A stretch of DNA of 64,000 nt from assembly GCA_022385805.1 (NCBI GenBank), contig MU277682.1, forward strand, positions 1 through 64,000, written 5' to 3'. The notes beneath the pieces are model-generated. The model was given only the letters and a program-made list of their open reading frames with translations. It had not been told where the DNA came from and did not search any database. The DNA is from Pilatotrama ljubarskyi. Its lineage: Eukaryota > Basidiomycota > Agaricomycetes > Polyporales > Polyporaceae. The position numbers and the translations under genes were made by a program. Of the stretch, positions 11,175 through 23,367 are shown in pieces. Position 1 is the first letter of the stretch; each line of letters begins with the position of its first letter.

Positions 11175-14001
11175 TCATCTCTCTCCGTCAGCCTGCGCCG
11201 TCTCCTTCTCCACCCTCCGCCGCTTGCCGCTCGGGCTCGGACTCTCCTTCTCGGCCCCCGCCCCCGCCCCAGGGGCACGGTAGTGACGGAGCCGGCGATT
11301 TTCGGCAACCATGTCTTCGTAGAACGCCATGTCGAACGCGACGCACTCCAGCTGGAGGCATGGCAGGCGCAGCTCGCCCGCCTCGTAGCGCGCGAGCACG
11401 TCCTGTACGGTCGGGTTCTCCGCCGCGAGCGCCGGGTCCTTCGCTATCGTCATCTCCACATAGGCGACTTTCAGCTGTTACGAGCGGTCCCAGTGGTCAA
11501 TGATCGTGTCCTGACATCTGAGCAACGCGGAAGAGCTGCAGCAAGGACGCTCACCGGCAAAGGAAGCGTGTCCCACTCGGCCTTGGTGAGCGGCTCGACG
11601 CGGCGCACGGCGTACTCGCCGCAGTAGCAGAAGCAGCTGCCCGTACCGACGAACACGTGCTGGCGGTCGCCGTCGCGGAGGAGCTCTAGGTCGCGCCCGA
11701 AGCCGGCGTGCATGAAGCCGTGCCGCCCGGGGCCGGAGGGCAGCCACGGGTTCACGTCGATCTTGAGGCAGAGGAAGGAGGAGATGCCGCGGCTGATGGC
11801 GCGTTGTGTCGCGCTGTCGGTGCACCTAGGGACGCAGGCAGGGTAGAAAGATGAGATGAGTCGGAGTGTGACTGCGAGGATGCTGTAGGGTGGCAAAGAC
11901 GCACCTCACGAGGAACCCGCCAGTAGCGCCTCCGAGCAGGGACTTGATCGACTGTCGATTGAACACGCTGTACATGCCGCTCAGGTGGGGTGGCAAGTTG
12001 ACGTTCACTGCTAGCAAGGAGGCGAGCTTCCTTGCGCGGTCCGGCAGCAGGAGAAGACCGTGTGCTGTCAAATTCAGCCTTCGGAGGTACAAGTGGTCAG
12101 CAGATCAGGGCATGCATTTGTCGTACAACAAGTACTCACGATGGAGGGCGCAGTATAACCGCGGTACCCGAGTTTTCATCATTACCTACTGACACTTCGC
12201 CTGGACGTTGCTAGGTGTCTCAGGTTAGTCAATTGCAAGCTCAAGGGGCCCCGCAAAGGAGTGCGCAGGATTTACTTCATTTCCTGAGTCGCGGAGCTGT
12301 AGCTCCACCTCGAGACGAGCAACCTTCTCCAGCGCGCTCTCGAGCTATCAGGGCATAGAGCGTGAGCACAATCGAAGACTCGCGGACTTCACGTCAAGCC
12401 CAGAAACTCGCCTTCGCCTTCGTTTCCCGCAGCTTCGACTCACCCACATTCACAGTATCAGCCATCTCCACGTCGTCCTCACTTTCCTCTTTCTCTTCCC
12501 GCTCTCCTTCTTCCCCTCTTGGCTCTTGCTGCTCCGTCTTGGCGCGATGAGAGACGCTATTCGGTGCGGTCTGTATAACCACAGAAGGAGGCCTTGGCAT
12601 AATGCGAATCCGCGGAGCTGCCTTCATTCTCGCCACCTCAACCGTCATCGAGTCTATCTGCGCCCTGAGCTTCTTCACCTCCTCGTTACGGGCTTTCATT
12701 TGGCTGTCGTGCTGCGCTCGGAGTCTCTTGATCTCCTCGTCTCGAATCTTCAACTCGGTATCGTATCGGCCCCGGAGCGCCTTGAACTCATCGTCACGAG
12801 CCTTGAACTGGTTTCGGTAGTTCGCGCAGTCCAAATCCCGCTGTGCAAGCTGCAGGATATGCAGGCTCAGTGATGGAAACATTGGGCGGAGGCCGTAGTA
12901 CCATGTTGTCATGCACTCACCTCTTTCGCGCAGCCTTCATACTTGGAACGCGTAGCAGTCAGCTCCGCTCGGATCTCCTCTACGGCTGAGAGCGACTTCG
13001 CCTCGCATGTCGTCAGGCGATTCTCGAGCTTCTGCCCCTCCTCTCTGAGGTCAAGGATTATCGACTCCAGCGCTGTGACCTGCGTCATCAGCGCTGTGAT
13101 TCGCGTCCCCCGCGTCGCCTGTTTCTCCGACAGTCGACGGGCTGTCTCCTCGCGCTCGTCCGCCAGCGCCATCTGCGCGACCTCTATCATCAATCCGCCC
13201 CCCAAAAGCATTGATGAAGGATGGACGCAGGGGCACTCACCGCCTTCGCATATTGTTCGACCTTCTCATTCTGCGCGACGTGAGACTCTACGATGAGCAG
13301 GAACCACCTCAGCAGGCCCTTTGTGAATGCCGGCTTCATCACGTTCAGCTGCACGACATTTCAGGACGGTCTCGCAAGAGTACAACGCGTACATGAGCGC
13401 ATACCGCGTGTATATCGGCCCCGAGGGCCATGCACTTGTCTATAATGTCAATTGCGGACTTGCAGACGGTTTGGACCATGTTCGCGATGAAGGCGTCGCT
13501 CATCATGTGCAGCTGGGGATGCAGGGGCATGTCAGACCATCAGCGGCTTAGTCCTGTGAGGTAGATGGAACGCTCCACCTTCTTGTTCCCGGGGGTATTC
13601 TCTTGCAGCAGATGCATGTCCTGGATGACCAACCGGATGTTTTTCCCCTGCTCACCGAGGAATTGCAGCTTCAAGAGAGCTAGCTGTGACCAGAGTCAGT
13701 TTCCAGGGGAGCGCATGACGAAGAGCATCACTGACCTCGTGAAACCCGCTGTTGCTGAGTGCAATGTTGTCCTCTACGACCGCATCCAGAGCAGCGACCT
13801 GTTCTGCGACGAGGTCTCGATGAACGAATACGCCCTTTTGACAGATGGGTATTTTGCGTCAGTAGGGACGATCCGGGGGCAAGGGCGAGAGCTACAGCTC
13901 ACCTCGAGCTCGCATGTCTCTTTCTGAGCGAGCAAGCCCGCGTTTGTCTCGATCAAGCTACGAAGGTTCTTCACCTGGACGGAGACGATCTCCGGATCCA
14001 T
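11175..14001 (-). CDS. Coiled-coil protein with C-terminal DUF6697 domain, cassette copy 2
   Basis: Starts MDPEIVSVQVKNLRSLIETN with a clear donor (GTGAGC) after KETCELE. Then follow VAEQVAALDAVVEDNIALSN, LGEQGKNIRLVIQDMHLLQE and LHMMSDAFIANMVQTVCKSA, all with counterparts in copy 1. The middle is a strong coiled coil (RRLSEKQATRGTRITALMTQ, KRLRAQHDSQMKARNEEVKK) followed by an acidic Glu-rich linker. The DUF6697 part reads FNRQSIKSLLGGATGGFLVR, VNPWLPSGPGRHGFMHAGFG, HVFVGTGSCFCYCGEYAVRR, VEPLTKAEWDTLPL, LARYEAGELRLPCLQLECVA, and ends in a basic tail with stop at 11175-11177. A nuclear or scaffold role is possible from the coiled coil and basic tail, but the function is unknown. Confidence 0.72.
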
Positions 14002-16494
14002 CTACGCAAGCCCTGACTGCTTAGCCTCGGCTCTCTCAGAGGACCTCTTGAGCCTTTAAGTACATACAACACAAAATACGAGGGCAGCCAGTCGCTTGCA
14101 CCGCGCAGAGGCAATTGGGGGACGGGGGAAGAGCGACTCGGAGGCAAAATGCGTGGCCCCTGCGCGACATGGTGAGGACTGATTGAGGACGCCGCAGAAG
14201 CTGGCACTCTACTCTCAGGGCCGGCGCAGAGTCCAGGTCATAGTGTCTCCCACGAGACGCTCGTCCCGGAGGGCTTCGGTCTATTTTGGGCGCCCCGTCT
14301 CCGCCAACAAGCCAACAATACGTACCCGTCTTCCTAGAGGTAGAGGCACAGATGCGTGCTCCTCTGTGCTGAAGAATGTGCTGGCCTAACCGCCGTCGAC
14401 GTGGCGCTAGCTCCTCCTTGTCAGCAAGTGACAGTCTCGCAGCATGTGAAGAGCTACCTTGATGTCAAAGCGGTCAAGAAAGCAGAGCGCTGGCGTCCGT
14501 AGACTATGCTCCCGCGAAGTACGTCCCGTCTTGACTTTGTCGGCCTGTTCGAATCATGGTAATTCACACAAGGGAGACTACAGCACCCACCAAACCTCGC
14601 ACCTTTGGCCCAAATCGAAGTGCGGGTTGCGGTCCACCCTACTGGTCCACAGGAGGAGACACGAAGCATGGAATAGGGCTCGTGCCCTATCCGCTACCCA
14701 GCTTGCCCGAGCTTGCACTGCAAGGGTCTGCCAGGGAGAGGAGAGAAGCTGTCACTATCCGCTGGGGCTCTGCCCCGCTGAACGTTGATGCCTTTATGCT
14801 ATCACGGAGAGCGCTCTCCGAGGCCTCGTCAACGATTGATAATTGGGGCATACGACATCTGGCTCGCGGCTATCTTCCGCTTTTACATACAGGTGCGATT
14901 ATGTCTTCAAAATCTGGTTGAAACCTGAGTGCGCATCGCTAGACTGTATCGATGGCTTATGGAAGCAGTGCGACTCACTTCATATCTCCGCCACCACAAG
15001 AACAAGAGATGTATGTGCTCAGGCCTCCTTTGTGGTCCTCTACTGAGCCAGCAGCATTACGCGCTAGCCTAAAACGCCATACAAAGGACGACTCAGTCCT
15101 AGACTACAGGTCGTGTGAAGGAACATATCCTGCAACGACTCAGTCAGCAAGGATGCATACGTCGTCATCGACCCCTGGCCACGTACCTCCAGGCGAACAG
15201 TGTGATCTTTGACGCGCTCCAGGCCGTTGAGTATGGTACAACAGGCACGAGGCTCGCCTACCGATGAACATACCGGGATTCGTACATCCTTGTCCTACTT
15301 CCTCGGGCCCGCAGCATGATGGGATATAAATCCTTGCTATTCACGGAACCTGCTTGCAGCATCGTTCTGCGTGAACCCTGCGCTTCAGACGAAGAGCTCA
15401 TTGAACACTCATATTCCGGACATGACCCAAGGTTATGTCTCGGTTCTCTGAGAGCTCAATTAGCTTGCTAGCACTTATGATTGTCGTAGACAGGAGTCCT
15501 CACCATGCAACTGGGTCCGGATTCCATGAGGACGAGGAGCAGCTGTCGTCACGACTTGTGGACGGATTGGGTCAAGCCATCGCCAGACATTCTCTCAGTG
15601 CACCAGAGGTTTTGAGCTGACACGTTCCGGCCTGTCATTGAAACGCACCATGAAGCGCAACCAAGGTGGAGCTACAGCATGTACAACCAGGCAGTCCTCT
15701 CCTCATCCTCTGTCCTCGAACGTGCATCCGCTCCCCCCGAGATGATATATCAATGACAGGCTCAGGTATCCACAGACAGACGAGACCGGCCACTTGCATG
15801 CCCAAGTCCGACAAGCAAGCAAGCTCGAAACATGATCTAATCTCACTCGGTTGTCGTCGCCAATGAGGAATCCAAGCGACATTGTATCGTGTTAAGCACG
15901 CCGCTTAGAGGAGCCGTGCCTCGTGCCCGAGACGACCTTTGACCTCGAGCACAATGAGCCGGCACACGAGCAGCACTCACCACCGCATATACCCCCCCAT
16001 TCCGCCTCCATACCCGACAACCGTACGCTAACGACATCTGACGACGACAAACACGATGCACAGACAACTCTTCTTCTCCGCGGCGCGCAGCGAGGCCTTC
16101 GAGCGGGCACGTCGGGAGTCGTTGCAAGCGCGCGCGAACGCGCAGCATACACTCCTCTGGAAGCGGGGCTTCCACCTAGATGGCGACCGAGCAGGATGGG
16201 GATACTACCTCGAGCCGTCGGCGACTTCGACAGCTACGGCGCCGAGCACGATCGACGGAGGCGACGAGAGCGCGGAGGAGGGCGAGGACGAAGGCCAACT
16301 CAAGCTCGAGGAGGATTGGCGCGAAGAGTACCGGAGAACCGGCCCGGGCCGCCGGGAACGAGCGCCTGCCCCGGATTCTTCCATGAGCCTGATGGTGTCG
16401 CACGGTTGGTTGCTGCCTCGACGTGAACTCTGCTCTTGCGCTCACACAGCCTACAGCAGCACGACTAGCACGCGCAATATCGCGACAGGCATCG
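14002..16494. other. Gene-poor region upstream of the membrane-protein gene
   Basis: No gene could be supported. I looked for a third cassette copy just upstream of 14001 and found none. TATAAA at 15325-15330 sits about 105 bp upstream of a 61-codon open frame at 15435-15620 (+), starting MSRFSESSISLLALM, which resembles nothing I know. A longer frame at 16056-16607 (+), starting MHRQLFFSAARSEAFERA, runs into the first exon of the next gene in another frame and is probably leader sequence. Confidence 0.4.
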
Positions 16495-17503
16495 ATGGCA
16501 GTCAAGACGCACTCTTGGATATCGCTCTGGTGCGTGTTCGGCTCCTCGGGCCACCCGAATGGATCGCCGCGCGATGGCGCTCGAGAGGAGGGAGGACGGT
16601 GGAATAAGGCACGAGCGACGCGCTGATCGCTGCACGCATCCCTCAGGTTCGCGTTAACCGTCCCGGTCATATTCTGGGATGCGGGGTACTGTTTCTTCCG
16701 GTGAGCAGTCGAGGCATGGCTAGTCGTACTGTATCTCCCCTATGATACTGAGTGCACCTCGCACTTTCTCGTAAACCCCATGCAGGCCTCGGTCTATGGC
16801 TGGCGGAGATCTGCACTGGATATGGAAGCCGTATGCCCTCTACCAGGAAGTGGACTATGTTCGTAGCGCCCTCGTAACCTTAACTCTGATCTTGCGGTCT
16901 CACCCGTCCTCGCAATCTCCAGGTGTACGGCGTGAGGGCATACCAGAATGGCGACGGGTTCACCAATGCTCAATGTGCGCGCACCCCCTTTCCTAACGCA
17001 CCCGCTACGTTGCCGTAAGGTCTAGGAGCTAACCAGACCCGTCTCCGATTTCTCCCAGCCGCCCTGAACATCGTGGAGAACTTCATGAATATCGCGTACC
17101 TTTACCTCGCGCACGTCGTCGGCTCGCCGGCCGCGCCGCTGCTCGGGTTCGCCAGCGCCGTCATGACGCTCTCGAAGACGGTCCTCTACTGGCTGCAGGA
17201 GTACTACTGCGGCGGCTGCGCGGTCGGCCATAACGATCTGAAGACGCTGATCGTCTACTGGATCATCCCCAACGGGTGAGTGGCCCGTCCGCCCGGTGGT
17301 CGTCGTTTTCCGACGTCGCTGCTGACGAGAAAATCTCGACATTGCCGCGCACCGCTGCTGTAAATCGAACGCTACGAACGGGCACTAGTCTGTGGCTGCT
17401 CGTGCCGAGCTTCATCATCTGGCAGCTCGCGAAGGACATCACTGCGGCGCTACGCGTCGCGGACAGGCTCGAGCAGAAGACGGCTTCTGGCAAGAAGCAG
17501 TAG
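16495..17503 (+). CDS. Conserved fungal multi-pass membrane protein (EXPERA-like layout)
   Basis: Six exons (16495-16529, 16647-16700, 16786-16858, 16923-16974, 17059-17275, 17389-17503) join in phase to 181 residues. The protein starts MAVKTHSWISLWFALTVPVI and reads on FWDAGYCFFRPRSM, GGDLHWIWKPYALYQEVDYV, YGVRAYQNGDGFTNAQSALN, IVENFMNIAYLYLAHVV, and AVMTLSKTVLYWLQEYYCGG. It ends with YWIIPNGLWLLVPSFIIWQL and a short charged tail. About four or five hydrophobic helices carry buried Trp, Tyr, Asp and Glu. The size and helix pattern recall EXPERA/emopamil-binding-type endoplasmic reticulum proteins, but that link is only a resemblance. The start is secure because exon 1 completes the conserved SLWF motif across the splice. 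Confidence 0.82.
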
Positions 17504-20500
17504 GTCGTAACGGGCGGCGCTCTCGTACACTCGTACGCTATCCACTACGAATTCGTGCTTCATATCTTGGTTAGTTCCGGACGAGCAGCATCTCCGCTCA
17601 TGTTATCGGTCGGTTTCTCACGGATGTATCGTGGACATATAGTATCTGCTGAGGCGGTGGGAATATACCACGATCTGCTATGTGCTCTCTCATAGGCTGG
17701 ACTGAGGCTGAGCGTGTAGATCCTGAGAAGGCTGCATACACCGGGCCTGAGGTGTGTTCGGACATACCAGGGCCCGGAACAACGTCGGTTCTGATGTTTT
17801 GCTCTAGTGCAGAGGCGCCGTCGCACCCCAGTATAAGCGACGTACTGCTGGTACATCCTCCGTGCGTGCAGCCACTCACACAGAGATGGTCGGAAGGATT
17901 GGCCCGAGTGCTGCTAGTGCGACCCACCTCGCGGGTGATGCGGATGCCCTCGCCCGCCGACGGTTTTCCGCGCTAGTACACCGCCGCAGATGCCCAGCAC
18001 CGACAATGCCGCTGCCGACGGAGTGGCCAAGTCCATGGTCAGCATGCTTGCAGGGGCAGGCTCACGTCAACCATCAACCCACCCCACCCCTCCAAGTCGT
18101 TGGGCAAGGGTACAACAGACTGGTACTGCGACCGGCCAATCGAGGGAGTCAATTGCGGATGCTAAGGAACGCCTACCGATGCCAGCTGCTACCCTGCGAA
18201 GGACTTCTACCGCTCGCGTCTTGCATGACCACAGGCCATAGAGCGGCGGACATCTTGCCCATACGGCGTTAGCACCAGTCCGAAGCTACGCGTCGCGGGT
18301 ATGCCAGGACCCAATACTCGACCTGCAGCCCCCGTCGACGTCTGCAGGTCGCGGCGAGGGGCGTCACGTGGCACTGCGCCCGGTATATATGGCAGGGCGG
18401 ATCGTCTGCGAAAGGAGATCCTGGACGGCTCTTGCTACGCACGAGACACCGTGACGGGCTGCCGGGGAGCCTTCGCGCGGCGGGACTTCTGCGATTGAGA
18501 GCGAGAGAGGCTCTCGAGGAACCCGGGATGCGGGGGCGTCTGATCCTCCCCCGCGCCCTAGCCACAAAGCTTCCTACCTGTTTGCGAGAACCGTGTTGAC
18601 GATGGGAAGAGAGTCCAGGTCGAGCGGCGCTCCTCCGGCCACGATTGCCATTCGGTGTTCGGTGTTCGGGCCCACGGGCCAAGGATCCTTTGCCCTAGGC
18701 CCACAGCGCGCAGCGTGCACCATTGCGGCCGGGGGATATTGCCGCAGCAGAGCCAAAGGTCTTCTCTGCTGCCATACTCGGCCGCTCATAAAATAGCCGT
18801 GGCTTCGCGAGATAGGGTTTCAGAGAGTTTACACACCGATAATGCCTATGCACCCGGCCAACCGGGATGCTGGGTGCGCCTTGCCTGCCTGGACCGTTGC
18901 ACGCCAGGATGGCTGGTGTCAAATCATGATTGAAGGCGGAGGCTCGAAGCTCGCGTATTTCTCGTACGCGCTGCCTATTGCGAATCGTACCCATGCCATG
19001 CCGTGAGTGTGAGTTGCAAAGCAATTTGCTGCCAGGCGTCTGCTGCGCTGCTTGTCGCCATCGTGCACTCTACGTTGCGCATCCGCCTCCCAGGTCCAGA
19101 GCGTCAGAACTCTGTTCGAAATGGGGGGTGGTTCGTCCGAGTGCGCACGGAGACACTGCAGCACCTGGGATGCTAGATTGCCTATTTGTAGTGAACCGCC
19201 CTGCGGGCTTATCTCGCGCAGCGGGTACCGCTCGCTGGGTCGATAGCCTCCGTTCGGAGGACAGGATCGACTTCCGTAGTGCGTGGGTGGGTGTCGATTG
19301 GGATTGGACGCGGAGATGTGTTATTGTGCGGCGGGTGAGTTCTGCTGCAGATTGCGGCTAGCGCGAGTGCAATGTTGCTGGACCCTGCGGCCGCCACGGG
19401 AGCAGGCCCGGTGGAGTGGAGGCTATGGTGCGAGTCTGTGGTCTGTGCGAGTCCCGTCCGAGAGGAAGGCGCAGACTACTCGCGGATGACGGTCGAGTAT
19501 GACGCGCAGTAGTCGCCTCTCCTCCCGCTAGCCAGGGCACTCTGTCGCACGTTGCTGAAGTCGAGCTCGTCTTCGTCCAATGTCGACCGCGGGCGTGCGC
19601 GCCGTCACGGAACCGCCGCAATCACGCTCGCCAGTGCAAGAACCCGAGAACAAAGTGCGAACACCCTCCCGGGCGCAGAAGCGAGCACCCAGGGCAGGAA
19701 CACCGCTCCGAAAGATCCTGGGACAGCGAGCCAACCACCGCAGACCTGAGTACGACTCGGATAGCGCGCGTCTCCGGGATCAGAAACCCTCGCCGCATCG
19801 CGAGTTCTCGAGCGCCCATGGCACCCACGAGCGAACGATCGCCGCAGAGGAACGCGAGTGGCCACGCAGCGGCAAGACCCACGCTGAAGGTCCAAACACC
19901 CAGGACACAGAGCCCAGAGCGCAGGGCGGGCGTCATAGTAGGCTCCCCGCGGGAGGACCCGACAAGCCATAAGGTATAAGCTATGTGCGCGAGAAGCACC
20001 GGCTCCGGGGACGACATCCGCACGACGCGGGTGCGCGATTCGCCAGTTCGTCGATTCGTGCTCGCGCGCTGCGCAGCCTGCGCGCCTTATATGGGTGATC
20101 GTCCTGGAGATGGGTGGGTGTGCGCACGGATCGGGGGCCCCGCTTGTGGTCGCGACAGCGATCGGGCGACACGCCATCATTGACATCTGCGCAAGTACTA
20201 CGGACAGGCACGCCAACATCGCGGGGTTTGCCAGAGCAGCGTGAAAGGTTATGCAGAGTGAGGTCGAGCCTGTGTTGATCTATGACGGCGATACCGTAGG
20301 CGAGGGTGCACCTCGCGATCATCGAAAGGAAAGCTCGGAGGGTCGGTGCAGGAAGACTTCACGTAAAATCGCCGTACAGCGTGAACGCGCGACGTTGCTC
20401 AAGCGCAAACCCCGAGCAACCTCCACGGCACCGGTGACGCGCGCATATGTTTTGATGATGGATCGTACCGCAGAGATGGGGGGCGATAGGGGCACGATAG

Positions 20501-22851
20501 GCTTGCGCGCCGCTGTCCCGACGTTGGACCTAGACGTCCGCGGCGGGACTGTCAATGCTACTACTGCCGCGCTTACCTCCTACTGCATACGCACTTGCAC
20601 GTGGGCGCCCTCCAACGTGGCCTGAAGAGTCAGTAGCACATCCCTTCGAGGCGTGGAGGACGGTCGGACATAACCATGCCTTACCTTCTCTGGGGTATTT
20701 GGCACCTTGCAAAGCAGCACTATGTAGTACTGCGACCACCGATAGGCAGGACTGACAGCGGGTGAACCGATTTCGCAGCTCCTGCACGTCGTATGGGCAT
20801 TCGGAATGTCGGAATCGTCCCGGCGTAGGGAAGTTGGGACAGGCGAGTCCCAGAGAGAACGTGCGCGACGTCATCGTCGACGGAGGCGGCTGAGCAGACC
20901 GAGATAGCGCAACGAGGCTGCGTGTTATGGCATGGCATGGGACAGCGCAAGTGCCGGAGATCGAACGTCCTGCGCGCGCCAGGCCGAGGCAGCGCTGAAT
21001 GGGGAGCTTATCCCCGACGCGTCGGAGCCTTCCATCACGTATACGCTCCTGCTCGCGCTCGGTTCGCTTGCGTCAAGCCTGCAGGAAGACTCGGAGCGCG
21101 AGCCTCCTCGAGCGCGGGCCATCGTTACGCCTTGTCGGGCTGCAAGTAGCTGCTGCTATCGCTGGCGGTCGAACGTACGCAGCGAAGTTCGTCTCTTCGC
21201 GTCTTCGCGTTCGGGAAACGTCGCAGCGACCAGGCCGCGTCGTCTCAGAGCCACAGTCCAGAGTCAGTCTGACTCTCGAGCTCGGCTTGTCCGCGGACGA
21301 CGACGACGACGACGACCTGACGGCGTCTCCTGTCCCCCTGTCCCGCAGCTGCCAGTCACGGCGCGACTCGGCGAGCGGCCGGAGTCGGACTAAGTGGGTC
21401 AGGACTCGTCAGACAAGGCATCCGCGGGGCTTGTTACCCTGGACTCTCCTCCGAGTCAGTCTTGGGCCGCGTCTTGGCCAATAGCATCGACCCTAGGCCG
21501 TGCAATTGTTGACGTCGACTGTCCCCAGCGTACCGCGGCCGCTCGCGCACTGCGTCCCGAGTTCGAACGCGGTCGAGGCTCGAGCCGACCTATCTTACGG
21601 GCGATTCGCGAGGGTGTCCGACGCGCCAGCTTATTGTGCACGCGCCGGATCGCGTCTTCGCGGACGTCGATGATATCTGTGGCTCAGCGGCGGTACGTCC
21701 AGACAACAGACCGACCAGCTGCGTCAGCTGTGCGCGTGAGATTCGGGGTGCATCCGCGCAGACATCCAGGCCAGAGAGAGACACACACAGAGAGAGATAA
21801 TGCAAGCGCGATACGGCCGCAGCAACAATGTGTGCGCCTCCTGTCCGAGTGCCCGAATCCAGCCCAGTCTTGCAGAACGTGTTGATGCAGGATCCATGGG
21901 AGCGCTCGCGCGACGAGACGGAGCAGGCTGAGCGCGAACCTGATCATGACAGTCTGACTGATGAAAGACCATCCATGAAAGTGAGCACAACAAACCACCA
22001 GCTGCGTAATAGCTCGGTCCGACGCATCTTAGCGCAGGGTCGCGGCTCACCCGCCCGCATGCAGCACACTCACCTGAAACTGACCAACGCGCGACCGTGT
22101 TGTCGCGCTAGTGACCGTCGCCACCACACGTGCTGGCACGGCCACGGCGGGGGCGAGCACTTGCGATATTTGGGATGGCTCGCTCGATCACTCCCAAGTA
22201 GGCGAGCAGGCTAGTGCCGCGGAGGTATCCCACATCCGTGCTGTCCGTGTCGCGTCGCCACGACGAGCATGTGCGTGCCAGAGCTGAGATCTGAGAATGG
22301 ACCGCAGGATACGATGCACGTCATGCCAAGTCGTGCGTGATATCACGAACGACCAACGGATATGCGCAAGGAACGGTCAGAGGCTCGACGCCGCGGCGGT
22401 ATGCACCGATCGAGATATGTATTCGACAACAACAACAGCTAGCCGCGCGCACCCGGGAGAGCGAGTTAGTAGTAAGCACTGACACAGGCAGGTAGGCAGG
22501 AGGGATGGATGGATGTAGCTAGCGATTAGCGCGAGAAACCCGATGAGGCCCCGAGAGATGTGCGAAAAATGTATGTGCGGTGAGAGAGATAGTAGACTAT
22601 GCATGAGACAGAGAAGACGTGCAGGGAGAGGGTGTGGCGCAGAGGATGAGGATATCGATGCATGAGGGAATAAGAGTAGAGAGATGGAGAGACGGAGAGG
22701 CAGAGAACGTCTAGTAGTGCAAAGCAAGGGAACAGAGTGCGTGCGGATAGCTTTTATGCCGTGAGCATGATAGCGGGCAGGTGGGATGGTACTGCAAAGT
22801 CCCGAGACGAGAGGAGAGGAACGGGAAGTCTATGACGGGGGAGGGTGTCGC
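17504..22851. other. 5.3-kb gene-poor region
   Basis: No gene could be supported on either strand. The most protein-like frame is a hydrophobic one at 19622-20023 (-) whose internal ATG (MSSPEPVLLAHIAYTLWLVG) lies about 75 bp downstream of a TATATAAGG-like sequence near 20085. The opposite strand is equally open (19580-19972, very basic), so neither is convincing. Simple repeats: (GAC)n near 21297-21317 and a GA/CA tract near 21772-21800. The segment 22600-22740 is strongly purine-rich on the plus strand. Confidence 0.4.
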
Positions 22852-23367
22852 TCAGACTTGCAGTTTTGATTTTGCCTGCAGCAGCGAAGAGTTGATGAGC
22901 TCCAGCACGGACGAGCACGACGGCAGGGCTACTCACGGGTTTCCGCATCATGAGCGGTGGTGATGCTGACGATGGGGAGTACTGTACTGGTGCTGACTGG
23001 AGGACGAACGATTATCAGACGTAGGTTCATGCTGGGACAGAGCTCAGAAAATACGCACTGGAGCGCCGGGGTACATGGGGAGGGTGCCGTTGGCAGCGGA
23101 CTTGTTCAGTGCTTTTTGCAACTGGGAGGACACGAGATTACTACGTGTCCGAGAGGAAGCAGAGGAGGAACGCAAGCTAACCTTTGCCTGGCTCTCCGCG
23201 TTTCGCTGCGCGAGCATGGAGTGGTGCAGGGAGAGGCCGTCGATGCTCTTTGCTTGTGGGAGGGACGAGAGCGAGCACGCGAGGGATGGGAGGGCGACGA
23301 GCTGGCTTGGAGGGATGGATTTGGTAGAGGATGCCGAGGAGTCGGACTTCTGTGCTTGGGACGGCAT
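22852..23367 (-). CDS. Short Ser/Pro-rich protein, function unknown
   Basis: Four exons (23182-23367, 23059-23121, 22937-22996, 22852-22875), all with GT..AG ends and all in phase 0, give 110 residues. It starts MPSQAQKSDSSASSTKSIPP. The joined centre reads MLAQRNAESQAKLQKALNKS, then AANGTLPMYPGAPSAPVQYS and PLMMRKPAKSKLQV-stop. There is no signal peptide or membrane segment. The centre looks like an amphipathic helix and the flanks are disordered. The clean three-intron structure with every exon a multiple of three is the main evidence that it is real. The open frame extends upstream to 23673, but a TATA box at 23572-23577 makes 23367 the likelier start. I do not recognise the family. Confidence 0.6.

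Larger units (their letters stand above)
5918..14001. repeat. Tandem duplication of a two-gene cassette
   Basis: Unit 1 is the small gene 5918-6715 (+) with the DUF6697 gene 7295-9870 (-). Unit 2 is 10099-10885 (+) with 11175-14001 (-). Start-to-start offsets are 4181 bp for the small genes and 4131 bp for the large genes, so the whole unit was copied. Copies agree in gene order, orientation, exon pattern and protein motifs but have diverged at many positions, so the duplication is old. Confidence 0.8.

Noticed and set aside
14002..14400. Possible third copy of the cassette's small gene upstream of 14001
   Set aside because: None of the conserved motifs (KRK start, SILANPK, WKP.C, GLGGPPKF) is found in any frame.
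19605..20219. Hydrophobic minus-strand frames facing a basic plus-strand frame
   Set aside because: Both strands are open with complementary compositions, which is expected of chance frames; no conserved family and no convincing splice joins, despite a TATA-like sequence nearby.
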